This document shows, one piece after another, positions 1 to 8,638 of a DNA stretch of 64,000 nt (positions within the stretch are counted from its first letter, which is position 1; each line of letters starts with the position of its first letter). Origin of the DNA: Deltaproteobacteria bacterium. Lineage in GTDB: Bacteria > UBA10199 > JACPAL01. Under the pieces are notes generated by a model. That model was not told where the DNA came from. It did no database searches and was given only the letters and a program-made list of their open reading frames with translations. The stretch is from contig JACPAK010000006.1 of assembly GCA_016180845.1 (NCBI GenBank), positions 1-64,000 of the forward strand. The letters run 5' to 3'. Both the position numbers and the translations under genes were made by a program.

Positions 1-1849
1 CGCCTCGATCGCGATGCAGACGGTGGTGAACCCGATTGTCTTCGGAAAGCCGATCTCCTCATCTCTTCACGATCTCGTCACGAACATTGGAAACGAATCG
101 AAAGACCTCGCGCTGCTTCATATGGGAGGAAAGATGCTGCCTCATCAGATCTCGATCCTTCATAAGGAGATGCAACAGTGGGACACGGAGATCCAAAAAA
201 GTCTGGGAATTGTCTTTACCAAAATCCATGAGGCACGGATTGAAAATGAGACCCGGTGGTTGACCGACACCACCTACCAAAGCGGTCTCAGGATCACCGC
301 AGGGTGTGTCGCTGCCGGTCTGGCGGCGAGCGTCATCCCTCATGATTCAACCCTTTGCCTACCCCTTATCTTGGGAACGACGGAACCGACGACGCCCACG
401 AGAAGACCTTCGGTCAAATGGCCTGATGCAATTGATGTCACCAACGCCTGGAAGATTTTTAAGGCGATTTATGAATCGCCGGCGGGAGAGCCCTCTCCCA
501 CCAAGCAAGATTTTATCCAACGGATGCGAGAAGAGCCCCCCTTTCGTGCGTGGTTCTATGACTGTCTGGGCAGGGTCAGTACCCGGACCGTTCTGCTCGT
601 TATCTGGATGGGGGGCGATAAACTGGTTCATTACAAGCAACTCGCGCGTCTCCTCGCGAAGGAGCCAGCGCTCGAGGCGGCCTGTTGGGAGTCGATTCAT
701 GAAAGGGTCCCCCTCTGGAGGGAATTAGGCCTCGATCCCAAGGCGCACTTTGAGGAGATGACCCGGGCCGAATCCGAGCTTGCCATGATCAGAAAAGAGG
801 CGACCGAACGCTTAGGCCCCGAGGCCGGAGAGAGCAGTTGGACATCCGAACTTCTTACGCTGAATAACCTGATCGGCATGCGACGCATCGCGATGATTAT
901 TGCCAGTCGTGATGCGATGCGCGAACGCGTTCGGGAAATTTCGACCGATGCGGCAGATTTTGATCGACAAGCAAGAACCCTCGAGGGGATGATTTCGGAA
1001 AACCTCGCCTATCTCCTGCTCCGAAAGCTTGATTGCGAGACAGGGAAATACACCCACCCTCAAAGCTATCATGATGAGAGAAGCCAACCTGCATTTGAGC
1101 AGGCGTATGAGGTACTCCGCCAGGCGGTCATCCGGGTCTATGAGGCAAAATCAGAGGGGATGGAAGGACTCCTTTCCACAGCGATCACTCAACAGATGGA
1201 TAAGATCAAAGCGGGCGGATGGACAAGCTATGACGAGATCTCGAAGGCACGGCATGAGAACGATGTGATCCCTTCGCTCGTCGACGCGGGACCGTATCTG
1301 ATCTCCTGCCTCTACCTGCATCTCCTGAGAGATGTCCCGTTTGAAAGGCTCGCCCTGGAGAGGCTGACCTCCTCCACGGAAGGGGAATTGACTACCTATA
1401 GAGAGGCGCGTCGTGCAAAACAGGCTGCGGTACCCGAAGAGCTCTTTAATCTTCTCGTGACTACAGAATTTATGGTCAAATTTTTACAAAAGGCTCGTTA
1501 TCAACTCTCTGAGGGGAAGATCACGGAGCTCGATCAGATCCAGATCGCCGCACTCTCAACATCAGCAATCCAGATCATCGGTCATTTCAATACCGCCTTC
1601 GAGAGTGCTATTGCCAGACGGGCAGCACCTGCCTGGCAACGATACAGCGAAAAAAATGTCTCCGAAAATTACGTTCGAAACGAGATCCTCCACCCGCTCT
1701 CTGTCTTGAGGACAACGATCGGGAAGAAAATCGAGGCGGCGGCGCCAGACTCTCCTGATTTGGGGCCGCTCAACCTGATAGATCAGGCGCTCTTGAGTTG
1801 CTACGACAGGGTCACGGAAATCACCGGTATCTTTTCCGCCTTGAACTAA
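1..1849 (+). CDS. Hypothetical protein, 611+ residues, probably 5'-truncated by window edge
   Basis: I do not recognise this protein. The first ATG is at 14, but the frame is open to the window edge (codons for Ala-Ser-Ile-Ala precede it) and no Shine-Dalgarno is visible, so the true start may lie outside. The product is largely helical and charged. One short hydrophobic stretch near residues 90-107 (rich in Ala, Gly, Val) could be a membrane segment or buried helix. A proline/threonine-rich linker follows at about 123-132. There are no Cys clusters and no catalytic motif I can name. It ends 29 bases before the aminotransferase gene on the same strand. Codon use matches its neighbours, so it is a real gene. 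Confidence 0.75.
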   Translation, partial: ASIAMQTVVNPIVFGKPISSSLHDLVTNIGNESKDLALLHMGGKMLPHQISILHKEMQQWDTEIQKSLGIVFTKIHEARIENETRWLTDTTYQSGLRITAGCVAAGLAASVIPHDSTLCLPLILGTTEPTTPTRRPSVKWPDAIDVTNAWKIFKAIYESPAGEPSPTKQDFIQRMREEPPFRAWFYDCLGRVSTRTVLLVIWMGGDKLVHYKQLARLLAKEPALEAACWESIHERVPLWRELGLDPKAHFEEMTRAESELAMIRKEATERLGPEAGESSWTSELLTLNNLIGMRRIAMIIASRDAMRERVREISTDAADFDRQARTLEGMISENLAYLLLRKLDCETGKYTHPQSYHDERSQPAFEQAYEVLRQAVIRVYEAKSEGMEGLLSTAITQQMDKIKAGGWTSYDEISKARHENDVIPSLVDAGPYLISCLYLHLLRDVPFERLALERLTSSTEGELTTYREARRAKQAAVPEELFNLLVTTEFMVKFLQKARYQLSEGKITELDQIQIAALSTSAIQIIGHFNTAFESAIARRAAPAWQRYSEKNVSENYVRNEILHPLSVLRTTIGKKIEAAAPDSPDLGPLNLIDQALLSCYDRVTEITGIFSALN

Positions 1850-1878
1850 TCACTGAGGCACGTTAAACCGCATCCGCT

Positions 1879-3042
1879 ATGCCTTTCACCCTTGCTGACC
1901 GCGTTAAAAATCTTCCTCCATACCTTTTCGCCGAACTCGACCGCCTGAAGGCGGAGCAGGTGAAAAAGGGGGTCGATGTGATCGATCTGGGCGTCGCCGA
2001 TCCCGATCTCCCGACTCCTCCTCATATTATCAAGGCGCTCCAGAAGGCAGCCGAGGACCCGGAAAATCACCGCTATCCCGCCTATACCGGAATGAATCGC
2101 TTCCGCGAATCGGCAGCCGGCTGGATGAAGCGGCGTTTTGGCGTGACTTTGGAACCCCTCGCTGAGGTCTTGACACTCATCGGTTCCAAAGAAGGGATTT
2201 CCAATTTTCCCTTGGCCTTTGTAAACCCGGGAGATGTCGTCCTAATCCCCTCCCCCGGTTATCCTCCGTACACGAGCGGGACCCTCTTCGCCGGAGGCAA
2301 ACCGTACTTCCTCCCTTTGAAGAGGGAAAATAACTTTCTCCCCGATCTCAAATCGATCCCGCAGGAGGTCGTGAAAAAAGCGAGGATCATCCATATCAAT
2401 TATCCGAACAATCCGACCGCCGCCATCGCGAACCTCAATTTTTTTGAAGAGGTGGTCCAGTTTGCGAGAAAAAATAATATTATCGTCTGCCATGATGCCG
2501 CCTACTCGGAGCAGTACGATAAAGAACCGTCTCCCTCCTTTCTGCAGGTCGATGGGGCGCGAGAGGTCGGGATTGAATTCCACTCCCTCTCGAAGACCTT
2601 CAACATGACCGGTTGGCGAATCGGTTTCGCCTGCGGAAATCGGGACCTGATCGCGGGTCTCGGCAAGATCAAAACCAACGTCGACTCCGGCGCCTTCCAG
2701 GCGGTGCAATGGGCTGGAATCGCTGCGCTGGAAGAGAATACCGGTTGCATCGAAGAAATCCGAGGCGTTTACCGACAGCGTCGGAAGCTGACCTGTGAGG
2801 GTTTGAAGAGATTAGGTTGGGATATCGCCTCCTCGGCGGCAGCGATTACCCTCTGGGTCGCTGTCCCGAAGGGATATGACTCTGCAAGATTTTCCAAAAA
2901 AGTCCTGGAAGAGGTCGGCGTCGTCATCACACCCGGAAATGGTTTTGGAGAGGGGGGTGAGGGGTATGTACGGATTTCACTGACCTGTTCTGACACGCGG
3001 TTGCAAGAGGCGGTGGAGAGACTAGGTCGGTTGAAGATATGA
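1879..3042 (+). CDS. dapL: PLP-dependent aminotransferase, LL-diaminopimelate/aspartate aminotransferase type
   Basis: A fold-type I aminotransferase of 387 residues. The start region (VIDLGVADPDLPTPPHI), the NYPNNPT motif near residue 174 that contacts PLP, and SLSKTFNMTGWRIGF near 236 with the Schiff-base Lys are all present. The N-terminal LGVADPDLPTPPHI and the overall sequence resemble the LL-diaminopimelate aminotransferases that make LL-DAP from tetrahydrodipicolinate in lysine and peptidoglycan synthesis. Related enzymes act on aspartate, alanine or N-succinyl-DAP, so the exact substrate is inferred and the symbol is tentative. The gene is complete and followed closely by folK. Confidence 0.85.
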   Translation: MPFTLADRVKNLPPYLFAELDRLKAEQVKKGVDVIDLGVADPDLPTPPHIIKALQKAAEDPENHRYPAYTGMNRFRESAAGWMKRRFGVTLEPLAEVLTLIGSKEGISNFPLAFVNPGDVVLIPSPGYPPYTSGTLFAGGKPYFLPLKRENNFLPDLKSIPQEVVKKARIIHINYPNNPTAAIANLNFFEEVVQFARKNNIIVCHDAAYSEQYDKEPSPSFLQVDGAREVGIEFHSLSKTFNMTGWRIGFACGNRDLIAGLGKIKTNVDSGAFQAVQWAGIAALEENTGCIEEIRGVYRQRRKLTCEGLKRLGWDIASSAAAITLWVAVPKGYDSARFSKKVLEEVGVVITPGNGFGEGGEGYVRISLTCSDTRLQEAVERLGRLKI

Positions 3043-3082
3043 AAATCCCCCACTTTGAAAAAGGGGGGCCGGGGGGGATTTT
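3042..3082 (+). promoter_or_regulatory. Inverted repeat overlapping the folK ribosome binding site
   Basis: AAAATCCCCC (3042-3051) and GGGGGATTTT (3073-3082) are a perfect 10-bp inverted repeat between the aminotransferase stop and the folK ATG at 3083. The right arm contains the only plausible Shine-Dalgarno (G run, five bases, then ATG). In RNA the stem would therefore hide the folK start. Similar C/G-run palindromes are common intergenic repeats in bacteria, so it may simply be such a repeat. Confidence 0.5.
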
Positions 3083-3544
3083 ATGACAATCATCTACATC
3101 GGCGTCGGTTCTAATATCGGCGATCGGCATCAGAACATCGAACGGGCCCGCCAACTTCTGATCACCGGCGGTATCGCGGTGAAGCGAGTTTCTCCACTCT
3201 ATGAATCAAAGGCGATTTGTCGCCCAGGGGAAACAATGCCCGATTTTTTAAATGGCGTCTTCGAGATCGAAACCAATCTCTCCCCAGAAGATCTTCTAGA
3301 TAAACTCGAGGCGGTGGAAAGGGAACTCGGACGAAAGGAAAAGGGAAACTGGCAGCCACGAACGATCGATCTTGACCTGCTCCTTTATGGAAATGAAGTG
3401 ATTCAAACGAAACGCCTGAAGGTTCCGCATCCCGATATTGAAAAAAGGTGGTTTGTCGTAAAACCTTTGGTTGATTTAAATCCAAAATTGATGCATCCCA
3501 CCCTAAAGAAAAGAATGGAGGAGCTTTATGCAAATCTTCATTGA
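3083..3544 (+). CDS. folK: 2-amino-4-hydroxy-6-hydroxymethyldihydropteridine diphosphokinase
   Basis: This enzyme transfers pyrophosphate from ATP to 6-hydroxymethyl-7,8-dihydropterin, the step before dihydropteroate synthase in folate synthesis. At 153 residues it is the usual FolK length. It has the N-terminal [11 protein letters not shown], the central SPLYES, and the diagnostic [12 protein letters not shown] near residues 92-103, whose two Asp residues bind magnesium. The last 17 bases overlap the transaldolase gene, so the two are translationally linked. No other folate gene is nearby. Its start lies directly behind an inverted repeat. Confidence 0.93.
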   Translation: MTIIYIGVGSNIGDRHQNIERARQLLITGGIAVKRVSPLYESKAICRPGETMPDFLNGVFEIETNLSPEDLLDKLEAVERELGRKEKGNWQPRTIDLDLLLYGNEVIQTKRLKVPHPDIEKRWFVVKPLVDLNPKLMHPTLKKRMEELYANLH

Positions 3545-4172
3545 TACCGCCGATGTGAAAGAAATCCGTGAGTGCTGGGAGATGGGGGTTATCGACGGGG
3601 TCACCACGAACCCAACCCTCGCGGCAAAAACTGGCCGCAACTACGATGAGACGATCAAAGAGATCGCCGCAATCGTCAATGGACCGATCAGTGCCGAGAC
3701 AATCTCACTCGATTACGACGGGATGATGAAAGAGGCGTATCACTTCGCGAAGATCCACAAAAATATCGTCGTAAAGATCCCGATGACCCCTGTGGGACTC
3801 AAGGCGGTCCGAACCTGCGCCAAGGACAGTATCCCGACCAATGTGACCGTCACTTTTTCTGCGAATCAGGCGCTTCTCATCGCAAAAGCGGGGGCAAGCT
3901 ACGTCAGCCCCTTTATCGGACGGCTCGACGATATATCGGAAGAAGGAATGGAGCTAATCCAGCATATCAAACAGATTTATACGAATTACGCCTTCAAAAC
4001 AAAGATCCTCGTCGCATCGATTCGAAACCCAATCCATGTCCGCGATGCGGCACTGATCGGTGCCGATGTCGCCACGATCCCATACAGCGTCATCATGCAA
4101 CTCGCCAAGCATCCATTGACCGATATCGGGATTGAAAAGTTTTTGAAGGATTGGGAGAAGATTCCGAAGTAG
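3528..4172 (+). CDS. Transaldolase / fructose-6-phosphate aldolase family, small TalC type
   Basis: A 214-residue (beta/alpha)8 class I aldolase. It begins [15 protein letters not shown], carries [11 protein letters not shown] near residue 25, the Schiff-base Lys in VVKIPMT near 84, and [32 protein letters not shown] near 105-135. These are signatures of the short transaldolase group that also includes fructose-6-phosphate aldolase. It would interconvert fructose 6-phosphate/erythrose 4-phosphate with sedoheptulose 7-phosphate in the pentose phosphate pathway. The partner transketolase is encoded at 55.7-57.5 kb. The choice between transaldolase and FSA activity cannot be made by eye. Confidence 0.9.
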   Translation: MQIFIDTADVKEIRECWEMGVIDGVTTNPTLAAKTGRNYDETIKEIAAIVNGPISAETISLDYDGMMKEAYHFAKIHKNIVVKIPMTPVGLKAVRTCAKDSIPTNVTVTFSANQALLIAKAGASYVSPFIGRLDDISEEGMELIQHIKQIYTNYAFKTKILVASIRNPIHVRDAALIGADVATIPYSVIMQLAKHPLTDIGIEKFLKDWEKIPK

Positions 4173-4174
4173 CC

Positions 4175-5083
4175 CTATCTCCTCCCAACAGCTAACAATC
4201 CTGCCCTTGGAATCAGCGGATGGTCGGAGAGGTCATGCATCTCGACATCACGAAAGCCACCCCTCCGCAGCAGAGCTCTCAACTGATCCGCTGAGTAGAG
4301 TCGAAAATTCATATCACAGCGCCGCGTTCTCTCTCCCTCTCGCCATTCGTAGATCAGATGCACCCTTGAACCATCGGGAGTTAACCGTTGTTCTCCACGA
4401 TAAAGTCTCACCCCAATCCACTTCCCAAATCTTCCCTGATAAATCGGCTCCTTGAGATCCCTCCCCGCTGTTTCAATAGCCAATGAACCGCCCCGCCTCA
4501 GAGATCGCAGTGCATTTTCGACAACCTTAAGATCATCGGCAGGATCGGAAAAATATCCGAACGACGATCCAAGATTGACCACCCCGTCAAAGGTCCCAGG
4601 TCTCACAAATCGCCTCATATCCTCCCGAACAAACTCAGGCGAAACACCAAACCTTCTGGCCAACCATCTCGCTTGATGGAGCATTGAGGGATTTAAATCG
4701 ACTGCGGTTACGCGAAATTCTCGGCGCGCTAATTCAAGCGTATGGCGACCTACCCCACAGGGAAGGTCAAGCAGAGCAGCCCCTGGCGGAAGTCGCAGAT
4801 GAGAGAGGACAAGATCCACTTCCTGAGCCGCTATCCTCCACTGCTGCTCATCAAACATCGCCGGCCAAACCTGTCGCCAGTCCCTGTCTCTCTCAAACCA
4901 CTCCCTCGCCCCCCTCCTGGCAGATTGCACAAGCCTCCCTTTGCCACCGACCACAGCGGCGAGAAGAAGACCGGAAAGCGCCAACGTCCCCCAAGGAATG
5001 GTTGCGGATCGGGAAACAGTTGTCACCCCATAATCTTGAGAATTTCCCGACCGATTGCCAGAATTTATAGAACCAACAGACAT
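4175..5083 (-). CDS. Class I SAM-dependent methyltransferase with N-terminal hydrophobic segment
   Basis: A methyltransferase of unknown substrate. Motif I is LLDLPCGVGRHTLELA near residues 104-119, followed by an acidic residue in VTAVDLNPSML (motif II), then FDGVVNLGSSFGYF (post-motif II/IV). The first 30 residues are polar and precede a hydrophobic run (about 30-47, LALSGLLLAAVVGG) that could anchor it in the inner membrane. That extension is unusual for this family. A later start cannot be excluded, but the family core already begins near residue 65. It is the last gene of the dnaX-recR-mglA-like run, 42 bases after the GTPase stop, and ends 2 bases from the convergent transaldolase stop. 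Confidence 0.8.
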   Translation of the reverse strand: MSVGSINSGNRSGNSQDYGVTTVSRSATIPWGTLALSGLLLAAVVGGKGRLVQSARRGAREWFERDRDWRQVWPAMFDEQQWRIAAQEVDLVLSHLRLPPGAALLDLPCGVGRHTLELARREFRVTAVDLNPSMLHQARWLARRFGVSPEFVREDMRRFVRPGTFDGVVNLGSSFGYFSDPADDLKVVENALRSLRRGGSLAIETAGRDLKEPIYQGRFGKWIGVRLYRGEQRLTPDGSRVHLIYEWREGERTRRCDMNFRLYSADQLRALLRRGGFRDVEMHDLSDHPLIPRAGLLAVGRR

Positions 5084-5125
5084 GACAGGCTGATTATCGA
5101 AAGAAGAGAGGAAATGGTTTCGGAG

Positions 5126-5704
5126 CTATTTCAGATTTTTCAAGACCTGTTTCGCCACTGCCTGCAGCGTCTCCATGACCCCTTCACCGCGAGTGGCAAT
5201 AGACTCGACATGAAGACCATCGGCTGTCGGAAGGATTTTCTTCAATTCTGAAAGAGGAGCGATATTTTTTAAATCTCGCTTGTTCAACTGAATAACGATC
5301 GGGAACTTATTCAGATCAACACCAAGCTCTGCAAGATTCATCCGAAGATCCCGCCAACTCTCCAGCGTCGCTTCAAGCCTTTCCACTTGAGAATCAGCGA
5401 CGAAGACAACACCATCCACCCCCTTCAGGATCATCTTCCGACTCGCATCAAATTGAGACTGACCGGGGACCGTATAAAGGTGAAGACGAAGCTTCTTTCC
5501 CTTCGCCTCTCCTAAAGAAAGGGGGAGAAAATCGAAGAAGAGGGTGCGATGCTCCTTCTCCGCTAAAGAAACAAGTTTACTTTTCTGTGCCGGTGCAACC
5601 CGCTCATAGATCTGATGGAGGCTCGTGGTCTTGCCTGAAAAAGGAGGGCCGCAATAAACAATCTTGCAGTTGACCTCTTTGGTCTGGGGGTTGATGAAGG
5701 ACAT
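5126..5704 (-). CDS. mglA: MglA-family small Ras-like GTPase
   Basis: A 192-residue GTPase. The P-loop is GPPFSGKTTS near residue 19. The switch II region reads LYTVPGQSQFDASRKMILKGVDGVVFVADSQ (about 76-106) with the TVPGQ typical of MglA rather than Ras DTAGQ, and the base-recognition motif is NKRD near 141. In Myxococcus and relatives MglA sets cell polarity and drives gliding or twitching, with MglB as its activating partner. No MglB is visible here. It sits 13 bases downstream of recR, so it is probably co-transcribed with DNA replication/repair genes. The name is by family; motility has not been shown from this sequence. Confidence 0.85.
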   Translation of the reverse strand: MSFINPQTKEVNCKIVYCGPPFSGKTTSLHQIYERVAPAQKSKLVSLAEKEHRTLFFDFLPLSLGEAKGKKLRLHLYTVPGQSQFDASRKMILKGVDGVVFVADSQVERLEATLESWRDLRMNLAELGVDLNKFPIVIQLNKRDLKNIAPLSELKKILPTADGLHVESIATRGEGVMETLQAVAKQVLKNLK

Positions 5705-5717
5705 GGAGGCAGTCTAC

Positions 5718-6305
5718 CTAAAACTCCCTCCTCGTCAATAACGACCTCGCCAGCGTCTGGGGATCCGAGTATTCCAATGTCCCCCCGACCGGAACCCCGG
5801 AGGCGATCCGGGTCAGCTTCACCCCTAACGAAGAGAGAAGTTTTTTGAGATAAAGCGCCGTCGCCTCCCCTTCCGGGTTTGGATTGGTCGCGAGAATCAC
5901 CTCCGAAAACTTCCCCTCTCGGATCCTCTTGATGAGACGTTCAAACTTCATTTCATCAGGGCCAATCCCATCCAACGGAGAAATGACCCCATGGAGCAGG
6001 TAATAGAGTCCTCGATACTCCGAGGTCTTCTCGAGGGCGATCAAGTCTTGCGGCCCCTCCACGACACACAAGAGAGAGCTGTTTCGTCTCGGATCCCGGC
6101 AGAGGGAACAAAGATCCTCCTCGGTCAAATTTTGGCAGAGCTTGCAAAAATGGATCTTCTCCTTCATCACGATCAGGGCATTCGCAATTTCCTGGGAAAT
6201 CCCACGATCCTCTTTTGTGAGAAAGAGCGCGAGACGAGAGGCCGATTTCTCACCGATCCCGGGGAGTTTTGTCAGAGCTTTTACCAATCGTTCAAAGGGA
6301 TTCAT
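5718..6305 (-). CDS. recR: Recombination mediator protein RecR
   Basis: RecR is a ring-forming DNA clamp that acts with RecO (and RecF) to load RecA at gaps. The 195-residue protein has the N-terminal helix-hairpin-helix (LTKLPGIGEKSASRLALF), a CxxC-9-CxxC zinc site (CKLC and CSLC near residues 54-69), the Toprim segment (LLCVVEGPQDLIALE near 78-92), and a C-terminal Walker-B-like GVPVGGTLEYSD. Its ATG overlaps the dnaX stop by four bases (ATGA), so the two are translationally coupled. The ybaB/ebfC gene that often lies between dnaX and recR is absent. Confidence 0.95.
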   Translation of the reverse strand: MNPFERLVKALTKLPGIGEKSASRLALFLTKEDRGISQEIANALIVMKEKIHFCKLCQNLTEEDLCSLCRDPRRNSSLLCVVEGPQDLIALEKTSEYRGLYYLLHGVISPLDGIGPDEMKFERLIKRIREGKFSEVILATNPNPEGEATALYLKKLLSSLGVKLTRIASGVPVGGTLEYSDPQTLARSLLTRREF

Positions 6306-7894
6306 GAGGAACGGATTGTCGTCAAAGAACTGGGTTGAAAAATAGAGATCGCCTCTTCGATCACTCCCCCGGTGGTAATCACCTCGGAAGGAGCGGCTGC
6401 TTCAATGACCAACTTCAAGGGGCGACCAAAATACTGTTCGAGCTGTTCCAGAAGCTGCGCCTTGCGCGCTGCCTCATTCAACATCTCCATCGAGAGAGAT
6501 TTTTCTGGAAATTTGATCATCACCTGATCTTTGGAAAAATCAGACGATAACGCCTGCGCCAGGATAGAGGCGATCTGCGGTTTTTTCGACTGGAGTTCTC
6601 CAAGAAATCCTTGCCAGTCTTTGGGATCACTTGAGGAAGCCTTTTCATTCGAGATCGGCGGGTCCTGGCTCGGGTTCCGCCCACCCGTGCTCACCCGTTG
6701 CGCGCGGGCGGGCGCCCGACCCGAGCCACCCGCCGCATCACTATCAAAATCAGCAGCACCTTTTCCCTCTATCATCTGAATCAACTTCTCAATCGACTGC
6801 AAATCCTCATGATGACAGAGCCTCAAGAGGAGGACATCCAGAACGATTTGCGGCGTTGCCGATCGTAAAAGATCGGAGAGACCTTTTTGAAGCATTCGAA
6901 ACAATTGATCCAAGAGATTCTCAGAAACGGATTGGGAGAGCTCTTTTAACTTTTTGATCTCATCAGAGGGGAGATCAAAGAGGGCCGGATCCTCATGAAT
7001 CCGAACAATCAAGAGATGACGAAGATATTCCAAAAGTTCTCTCGCCAATCTCTTGGGATCGATACCAGCCTCTGAGGCTGCCTTGAGTCCTTGCAGGAGT
7101 TCGGCCGCCTCTCGATTCAAAATCGATCGGAGAATAGAGATCACAAACCGACGGGGGGAAGCACCTAAAATCTCCTCAATCCCCTGAACCTTCACCTGAT
7201 TTTTAAAATACGAGGCGACCTGATCGAGCAGCGTGATCGCATCGCGAAGACCCCCCGAGGCCTCTCGCGCGATTTCGAAGAGGGCTGCCTCCTCGACCTC
7301 GATCGACTCCTTTTCTGAAATCCTCTTCAGATGACCAACGATCAGATTCAGTGTCATCGGTCTCAAATCGAATCGAAGACAGCGTGAGATGATCGTGATC
7401 GGGACCTTCTGCGGCTCCGTCGTTGCAAAGATAAAGAGGGCATGCGGAGGGGGTTCTTCCAATGTCTTCAAGAGGGCATTGAAGGCAGCGGTCGAGAGCA
7501 TATGGACTTCGTCGATGATGTAAATCTTGTAGCGTCCACCCGGGGCAAGATAACGAATCTTTTCCCGGATCTCGCGAACATCCTCCACAGAGGTATTTGA
7601 GGCACCGTCAATCTCCATGACCGCCATCGAGCGTCCTTCCGTGATATCCACGCAGGAAGGGCACGAACCACATGGCTCAGTCGTCGGCTGGTCTGTCTTC
7701 TGACAATTCAACGCCTTCGCCAGGATCCTGGCCAATGACGTCTTCCCGATCCCACGAGGTCCCGTAAAAAGGTAGGCATGATGGATCCGCCCCTCCGTCA
7801 GGATATTCTTGAGGATTTTGACAGTGACTTCCTGACCGACGACATCCTCAAAGGTTTGAGGGCGGTATTTGAGGGCCAGGACACGAGAAGACAT
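6302..7894 (-). CDS. dnaX: DNA polymerase III subunit gamma/tau
   Basis: DnaX is the clamp-loader ATPase. It carries Walker A GPRGIGKTSLARILAK near residues 45-60, the zinc-binding CGSCPSC with upstream Cys, the Walker B IIDEVHML near 125, and the SRC sensor motif in ISRCLRFDL near 168. At 530 residues it is in the normal range. A flexible linker about residues 389-420 is encoded by a strongly palindromic GC-rich stretch (6667-6727). No A-rich frameshift site for a short gamma form was noticed. It starts divergently from the DUF2141 gene and heads an operon with recR. Confidence 0.96.
   Translation of the reverse strand: MSSRVLALKYRPQTFEDVVGQEVTVKILKNILTEGRIHHAYLFTGPRGIGKTSLARILAKALNCQKTDQPTTEPCGSCPSCVDITEGRSMAVMEIDGASNTSVEDVREIREKIRYLAPGGRYKIYIIDEVHMLSTAAFNALLKTLEEPPPHALFIFATTEPQKVPITIISRCLRFDLRPMTLNLIVGHLKRISEKESIEVEEAALFEIAREASGGLRDAITLLDQVASYFKNQVKVQGIEEILGASPRRFVISILRSILNREAAELLQGLKAASEAGIDPKRLARELLEYLRHLLIVRIHEDPALFDLPSDEIKKLKELSQSVSENLLDQLFRMLQKGLSDLLRSATPQIVLDVLLLRLCHHEDLQSIEKLIQMIEGKGAADFDSDAAGGSGRAPARAQRVSTGGRNPSQDPPISNEKASSSDPKDWQGFLGELQSKKPQIASILAQALSSDFSKDQVMIKFPEKSLSMEMLNEAARKAQLLEQLEQYFGRPLKLVIEAAAPSEVITTGGVIEEAISIFQPSSLTTIRSS
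6667..6727. repeat. GC-rich palindrome inside the dnaX linker
   Basis: GGCTCGGG (6667-6674) and CCCGAGCC (6720-6727) are perfect inverted arms. Inner segments are also largely complementary (CGCCCACCCG against CGGGCGGGCG). The 61-bp element is in frame and encodes a Gly/Arg/Ala-rich part of the tau linker. It is much more GC-rich than the surrounding gene and may be a palindromic repeat that inserted in a tolerant region. Confidence 0.55.
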
Positions 7895-8018
7895 GGGGGT
7901 TCATTGCCTCGGTTTGATCTGATCATCAAGTCAAAAAAGCAAAAGATCAGGATTGATCAACTCCCTTAAAATATTTATAGAAGTTGTGTTAGAGGTCAAA
8001 TAACGAAAGGAGGGATCG

Positions 8019-8480
8019 ATGAGACGCCTAAAATTGTTCTTGTTATTCATGGGGCTCACTCTATCTTTTGTTTCTGTCGCCTATGCCGATGAGTCGGCGA
8101 TCCTCGAGGTTCAGGTGGAGGGGATCAAAAACAAAAAAGGAGAGGTTGGTGTCGCCCTGTTTTCGAGTACCATGGGATATCCGACCCATCTCGAACATGC
8201 CTATGAGACGGAGTGGATCCCCTATGAAAAAGGAGAGGGCAGTTTAATATTTAACTTTGAGGGCCTTCCACCGGGCGACTACGCGGTCTCGGTCCTCCAT
8301 GACACAAACGGGAATCGAAAGGTGGATCGAACCGGTCTCGGATTTCCCAAAGAAGGAGTCGGTTTCTCAAACGATCAAAAGGTCACATTGAAAGCACCGA
8401 GTTTTAAGAAATCGAAATTCCCTCTAACTGCTGGAGAGAGTAAAAAGATCGTGATTCAGCTCGAGTATCGAAAGGATTGA
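8019..8480 (+). CDS. DUF2141 family exported protein
   Basis: A 153-residue protein with a clear signal peptide (hydrophobic residues 6-20, cleavage near AYA-DE). The mature part has AILEVQVEGIKNKKGEVGVALFSS and a C-terminal PPGDYAVSVLHDTNGNRKVDRTGLGFPKEGVGFSND, the diagnostic core of DUF2141. Such proteins are periplasmic or outer-membrane-associated beta-sandwiches of unknown function. A strong Shine-Dalgarno (AAAGGAGGG, 5 bases before ATG) fixes the start. tRNA-Ser(CGA) begins only four bases after its stop, so they are probably transcribed together. Confidence 0.88.
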   Translation: MRRLKLFLLFMGLTLSFVSVAYADESAILEVQVEGIKNKKGEVGVALFSSTMGYPTHLEHAYETEWIPYEKGEGSLIFNFEGLPPGDYAVSVLHDTNGNRKVDRTGLGFPKEGVGFSNDQKVTLKAPSFKKSKFPLTAGESKKIVIQLEYRKD

Positions 8481-8484
8481 ATTT

Positions 8485-8571
8485 GGAGAGGTGGCCGAGT
8501 GGTTGAAGGCGCTAGTCTCGAAAACTAGTATACCCGCAAGGGTATCGAGGGTTCGAATCCCTCCCTCTCCG
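8485..8571 (+). tRNA. tRNA-Ser(CGA)
   Basis: Acceptor arms GGAGAGG (8485-8491) and CCTCTCC (8564-8570) pair perfectly, with discriminator G. Anticodon stem CTAGT/ACTAG encloses loop CTCGAAA, giving anticodon CGA. A long variable arm with TACCC-GCAA-GGGTA marks a class II serine tRNA. The T-loop is TTCGAAT. CCA is not encoded. Confidence 0.96.
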
Positions 8572-8638
8572 TAAAAAAATTAATGATGGGATTCGAAACC
8601 AACATTTCACTGGAAAAAGGTTCCGGTCTTGTTTCATA

